Assembly (NCBI RefSeq): GCF_029688735.1
Contig: NZ_JARULD010000002.1
Coordinates: forward strand, 620,001-684,000
Length of the DNA: 64,000 nt
Source of the DNA: Qipengyuania flavescens
GTDB lineage: Bacteria; Pseudomonadota; Alphaproteobacteria; Sphingomonadales; Sphingomonadaceae
Reading direction: 5' to 3'
Both the position numbers and the translations under genes were made by a program. Position 1 is the stretch's first letter; each line of letters opens with the position of its first letter. The notes under the pieces were generated by a model. That model ran no database searches, was not told the DNA's origin, and worked only from the letters and a program-made list of their open reading frames with translations. Below are positions 61,114 to 64,000 of this stretch, one piece after another.

Positions 61114-63621
61114 ATGTCCGACGCTACCCCCCTCCAGTATTATCGCCACCGGCTGACCGACGATCCACGGCGGTTGATCGTCTGGTTCAAGGACAATTGG
61201 GCGACCAATCGCAAGCTGCGAGTCGTCAGCTATGCCGCCGGTGTGGCCGTCGTCCTGCTGGTGCTGGCCTGGGCCACACTGGCGCGAAATCTGCCGGATG
61301 CAGAAAGCCTGCTCGATTACGAGACACCGCTGCCTACCGTGGTGCGCGGGGTCGATGGCGAGATCGTGCATTCCTACGCCCGCGAGCGGCGGGTGCAGCT
61401 GCAATATGGCGACTTCCCCGATCAGATGATCGAGGCCTATCTCTCGGCCGAAGACAAGACCTTCTTCAGCCATGGCGGCGTCGACCTGACGGGCACGCTG
61501 AATGCCGTCGTGGACTACGCGACGAAATTCGGTTCGGACGAGCGCGCTGTCGGCGGATCGACCATCACGCAGCAGGTGGCGAAGAACCTCCTGCTGGGCG
61601 ACGAGTATTCGATCACCCGCAAGCTCAAGGAAATGATCCTGGCGACGCGCATCGAGAGCGTGCTGACGAAGCAGGAGATCCTCGAGCTCTATCTAAACGA
61701 AATTCCCCTCGGACGGCGCAGCTTCGGCGTGCAAGCGGCCGCGCGGGCCTATTTCGACAAGGATGTCGGCGATCTCGACCTGCACGAGACGGCATTCCTC
61801 GCGATCCTGCCGAAGGCGCCCGAACGCTACGGCCGCGAGCGCTATCGCGAACTGGCGCTTGTCCGGCGCGATTTCGTACTCGACCAGATGCAGGCAAACG
61901 GCTTCGTCACTGCTGCCGAAGCGAGCCGCGCCAAGGCGCAGCCGCTCGGCCTCGTCCAGCAGCGCAGCGAGCGATCGGCCGATGCGGGCTATTTCCTCGA
62001 AGAAGTCCGCCGCCAGCTCATCGACCGCTTCGGCGAGACTGCCGAAGATGGTGGCAACAGCGTCTATGCAGGCGGGCTGTGGGTACGGACCTCGCTCGAC
62101 ACCGAATTGCAGGATGCCGCACGCGATGCGTTGCGCGCACAGTTGATCAGCTACCACGGCAATCGCGGCTTCACCGGGCCCGTCGCCACGCTCAATCCCG
62201 AAAACGGCGACCTGCACTCGCAGCTTGCCTCGTCCAATCTCTCGATCAACTACGAAGACTGGCGCATCGGCGTGATTACCGCGACGGGTTCGTCACCGAC
62301 GATCGGCTTTACCGATGGCGAAGATTATCCTCTCATCGGCGCGCCTTCGTCGCTCAAGCTTGGCGATGTGGTCGCCGCAGTCCAGTCGGGCGACGGCTAT
62401 CGCCTGCGCGGCGTACCCGAGATTTCGGGTGGTTTCCTGGCGCAGGCGCCGCAGACGGGCCGTGTGCTTGCGATGCAGGGCGGGTTCGACAGTCGCCTCG
62501 GCGATTTCAACCGCGCGACGCAGGCGCTGCGCCAGCCCGGCTCGACCATCAAGCCCTTCGTCTATGCCAGTGCGCTCGACCAGGGAATGACTCCGGCTAC
62601 CCAGGTACCAGACCAGACCTTCTGCGTCTGGCAGGGCGCCAACCTCGGCGAAAAGTGCTTCCGCAACTTCGGCGGCGGCGGCGGCGGGGTCCACACCATG
62701 CGCTGGGGGCTCGAGCAGAGCCGCAATCTGATGACCATCCACATCGCCGACACGACCGGCATGGACAATGTGGTCAAGACGATCAAGCGCGTCGGGATCG
62801 GCGATTACGAGCCGTATTATTCCTTCGCACTGGGTGCTGGCGACACAACGGTCGCGCGCATGGTCAACGGTTATGCCGCGCTGGCCAATTGGGGCCGCCA
62901 GACCGACGGATCGGTCATCGATTACGTGCAGGACCGCCGCGGCAAGGTGATCTTCCGCTCCGACAATCGCGAATGCACGGGCTGCAACATGGAGCAGTGG
63001 GACGGCCAGCCGATGCCGCGCTTCGAACCGCGCGGTAAGCAGGTCCTCGATCCGCGCACTGCGTTCCAGGTCGTGCACATGCTGCAGGGCGTGGTGACCC
63101 GCGGCACGGCCGTGCGCCTGCGCAGCCTCGAGCTGCCGCTGTTCGGCAAGACCGGTACCACAAATGGCCCGACCAATGCCTGGTTCGTCGGGGGTACGCC
63201 GGACATCGTCGCTGGCATGTATGTAGGCTTCGACCAGCCGCGCAATTTGGGTGGCTGGGTGCAGGGCGGTAATACCGCTGCGCCGATTATGAAGCGTTTC
63301 GTCGAGGCCACGCGCGATCGCTGGAACGCGGAGGATTTCGTCGCTCCGCCCGGTGTGCGCATGGTCAAGGTCGACCGGCGTACGGGCAAGCGTGTATTCG
63401 ACGGCACACCCTCCGACGATCCGAAGGCCGCGATCATCTGGGAGGCATTCAAGCCCGACACCGAACCGCCGCGCTCCACCCGCTCCGATGTGATCGCTGC
63501 CAAGCGCAACGAAATCCTCGAACTGATCCGCCGCGCGCGGCAGGGTCCGACCCAGCGGGCAGCGGCTCGCGAGGTGGAGCGTCCCGACGATTTCGTCGAG
63601 GAACAGGGCGGTATCTACTAG
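61114..63621 (+). CDS. mrcA: Penicillin-binding protein 1A (class A)
   Basis: Bifunctional peptidoglycan synthase of 835 residues in the inner membrane. One N-terminal helix (AAGVAVVLLVLAWATLA) is followed by the GT51 glycosyltransferase domain with AYLSAEDKTFFSHGGVD (catalytic Glu), GGSTITQQVAKNLLL and RKLKEM. An OB-like linker follows, then the transpeptidase domain with SxxK in GSTIKPFVYASA, SxN in EQSRNLM and KTG in FGKTGTTNGPTNAW. The C-terminal tail (DDFVEEQGGIY) is disordered and acidic. Downstream of the amidase gene by 67 bp. Confidence 0.96.
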   Translation: MSDATPLQYYRHRLTDDPRRLIVWFKDNWATNRKLRVVSYAAGVAVVLLVLAWATLARNLPDAESLLDYETPLPTVVRGVDGEIVHSYARERRVQLQYGDFPDQMIEAYLSAEDKTFFSHGGVDLTGTLNAVVDYATKFGSDERAVGGSTITQQVAKNLLLGDEYSITRKLKEMILATRIESVLTKQEILELYLNEIPLGRRSFGVQAAARAYFDKDVGDLDLHETAFLAILPKAPERYGRERYRELALVRRDFVLDQMQANGFVTAAEASRAKAQPLGLVQQRSERSADAGYFLEEVRRQLIDRFGETAEDGGNSVYAGGLWVRTSLDTELQDAARDALRAQLISYHGNRGFTGPVATLNPENGDLHSQLASSNLSINYEDWRIGVITATGSSPTIGFTDGEDYPLIGAPSSLKLGDVVAAVQSGDGYRLRGVPEISGGFLAQAPQTGRVLAMQGGFDSRLGDFNRATQALRQPGSTIKPFVYASALDQGMTPATQVPDQTFCVWQGANLGEKCFRNFGGGGGGVHTMRWGLEQSRNLMTIHIADTTGMDNVVKTIKRVGIGDYEPYYSFALGAGDTTVARMVNGYAALANWGRQTDGSVIDYVQDRRGKVIFRSDNRECTGCNMEQWDGQPMPRFEPRGKQVLDPRTAFQVVHMLQGVVTRGTAVRLRSLELPLFGKTGTTNGPTNAWFVGGTPDIVAGMYVGFDQPRNLGGWVQGGNTAAPIMKRFVEATRDRWNAEDFVAPPGVRMVKVDRRTGKRVFDGTPSDDPKAAIIWEAFKPDTEPPRSTRSDVIAAKRNEILELIRRARQGPTQRAAAREVERPDDFVEEQGGIY

Positions 63622-63710
63622 CCGGCACCGGCTACCCAGCTTTACAATCGCTGCCCGCGCGCTAGGGGGCGGTGGAAAGTCATTTGCCGCAAATTTTGAA
63701 GGAATTCGCC

Positions 63711-64000
63711 ATGCGTGCCGAAGGGCAGGCCCATATCGAGAGGATCGAAGCCGCATTGGCGCTCGTCCGCCAGTCGCTCGACTGGGAGCGCGCTCTGCGC
63801 CGCCTCGACGAACTCGACGCGCGCGTGCAAGATCCAACCCTGTGGGACGATCCCAAGCAGGCGCAGGCAATCACGCAAGAGCAAAAGCGCCTCGAAACCG
63901 CGATCACGACCGTGCGCGAGATCGAGAGCGAGATGTCCGACGCCATCGAATTCGTCGAAATGGGCGAGGCCGAGGGCGACGACGAGGTCGTGGGCGAGGG
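63711..64000 (+). CDS. prfB: Peptide chain release factor 2, 3' end outside window
   Basis: First ~96 residues of release factor 2, which recognises UGA and UAA stops. The start MRAEGQAHIERIEAALALVR and RLDELDARVQDPTLWDDPKQ are the N-terminal helical domain of RF2; the GGQ and SPF motifs lie beyond the window edge. ATG 63711 follows GAAGGAAT. The frame is continuous through the segment where E. coli prfB has its UGA-dependent +1 frameshift (here SLDWERALRRLDEL), so the autoregulatory frameshift is absent. 89 bp after the penicillin-binding protein gene. Confidence 0.9.
   Translation, partial: MRAEGQAHIERIEAALALVRQSLDWERALRRLDELDARVQDPTLWDDPKQAQAITQEQKRLETAITTVREIESEMSDAIEFVEMGEAEGDDEVVGE

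Noticed and set aside
63711-63850. Programmed frameshift site in prfB
   Set aside because: The frame is continuous from ATG; no in-frame TGA or slippery CTT was found.

Overview
The window is a gap-poor, high-GC chromosomal segment of an alphaproteobacterium, most likely Sphingomonadales and probably Erythrobacteraceae (Erythrobacter/Qipengyuania/Altererythrobacter-like). This rests on the gene set and order: rne with a split S1 domain next to an amidase and penicillin-binding protein 1A, an XrtA/PEP-CTERM exopolysaccharide locus, ETF-QO opposite a uracil-DNA-glycosylase-like gene, and dnaE after lolCD. I see no tRNA, rRNA, CRISPR array, insertion sequence or prophage. Family assignments are from motif recognition; no search was run.

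Layout. 1-5.5 kb: a membrane metal-dependent hydrolase (cut by the left edge), DNA photolyase, a Sulfotransfer_4-type sulfotransferase, a cyclopropane-fatty-acid-synthase-like methyltransferase and a serine-hydrolase lipoprotein. 5.7-8.3 kb (minus): PilZ protein, SDR and purF. 8.5-15.1 kb (plus): lolC, lolD, a small conserved protein, glutathione peroxidase, a small membrane protein and dnaE. 15.2-18.2 kb: acyl-CoA ligase, GNAT, DUF411 and DUF1330 proteins. 18.2-23.5 kb (minus): a five-gene run of UDG-like protein, lytic transglycosylase, moaB, CaCA antiporter and SplB-like radical SAM protein. 23.6-31.9 kb (plus): ETF-QO, small membrane protein, ispE, N-formylglutamate amidohydrolase, ilvD, lipoprotein, NAD(P)H-hydrate repair enzyme and an RlmD-type methyltransferase.

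31.9-49.8 kb is the main accessory block, a large exosortase A (XrtA) exopolysaccharide locus. A minus arm (GNAT, acyl carrier protein, two alpha/beta-hydrolases) diverges from a plus arm (AMP ligase, PLP decarboxylase, export lipoprotein, chain-length protein, tyrosine kinase, outer-membrane protein, AAA ATPase, polysaccharide deacetylase, FemAB protein, glycosyltransferase, exosortase A, amidotransferase). The ligase, ACP, decarboxylase, hydrolase and acyltransferase genes look like a small-molecule or acyl-modification module embedded in the export system. Its product is unknown and it is the best candidate for undescribed biology here. No PEP-CTERM substrate protein is encoded in the window.

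49.9-64 kb: zapE, a thioesterase and an isolated sdhB (minus); an SDR; a secreted serralysin-like M10 protease with a palindromic upstream site; an ATP-grasp ligase; a methyltransferase; rne with a 449-bp upstream interval; then amidase, penicillin-binding protein 1A and the start of prfB (plus).

Two genes (lolC at 8502 and the antiporter at 20406) look as though they start at CTG codons. Many neighbouring genes are coupled by 4-nt stop/start overlaps.
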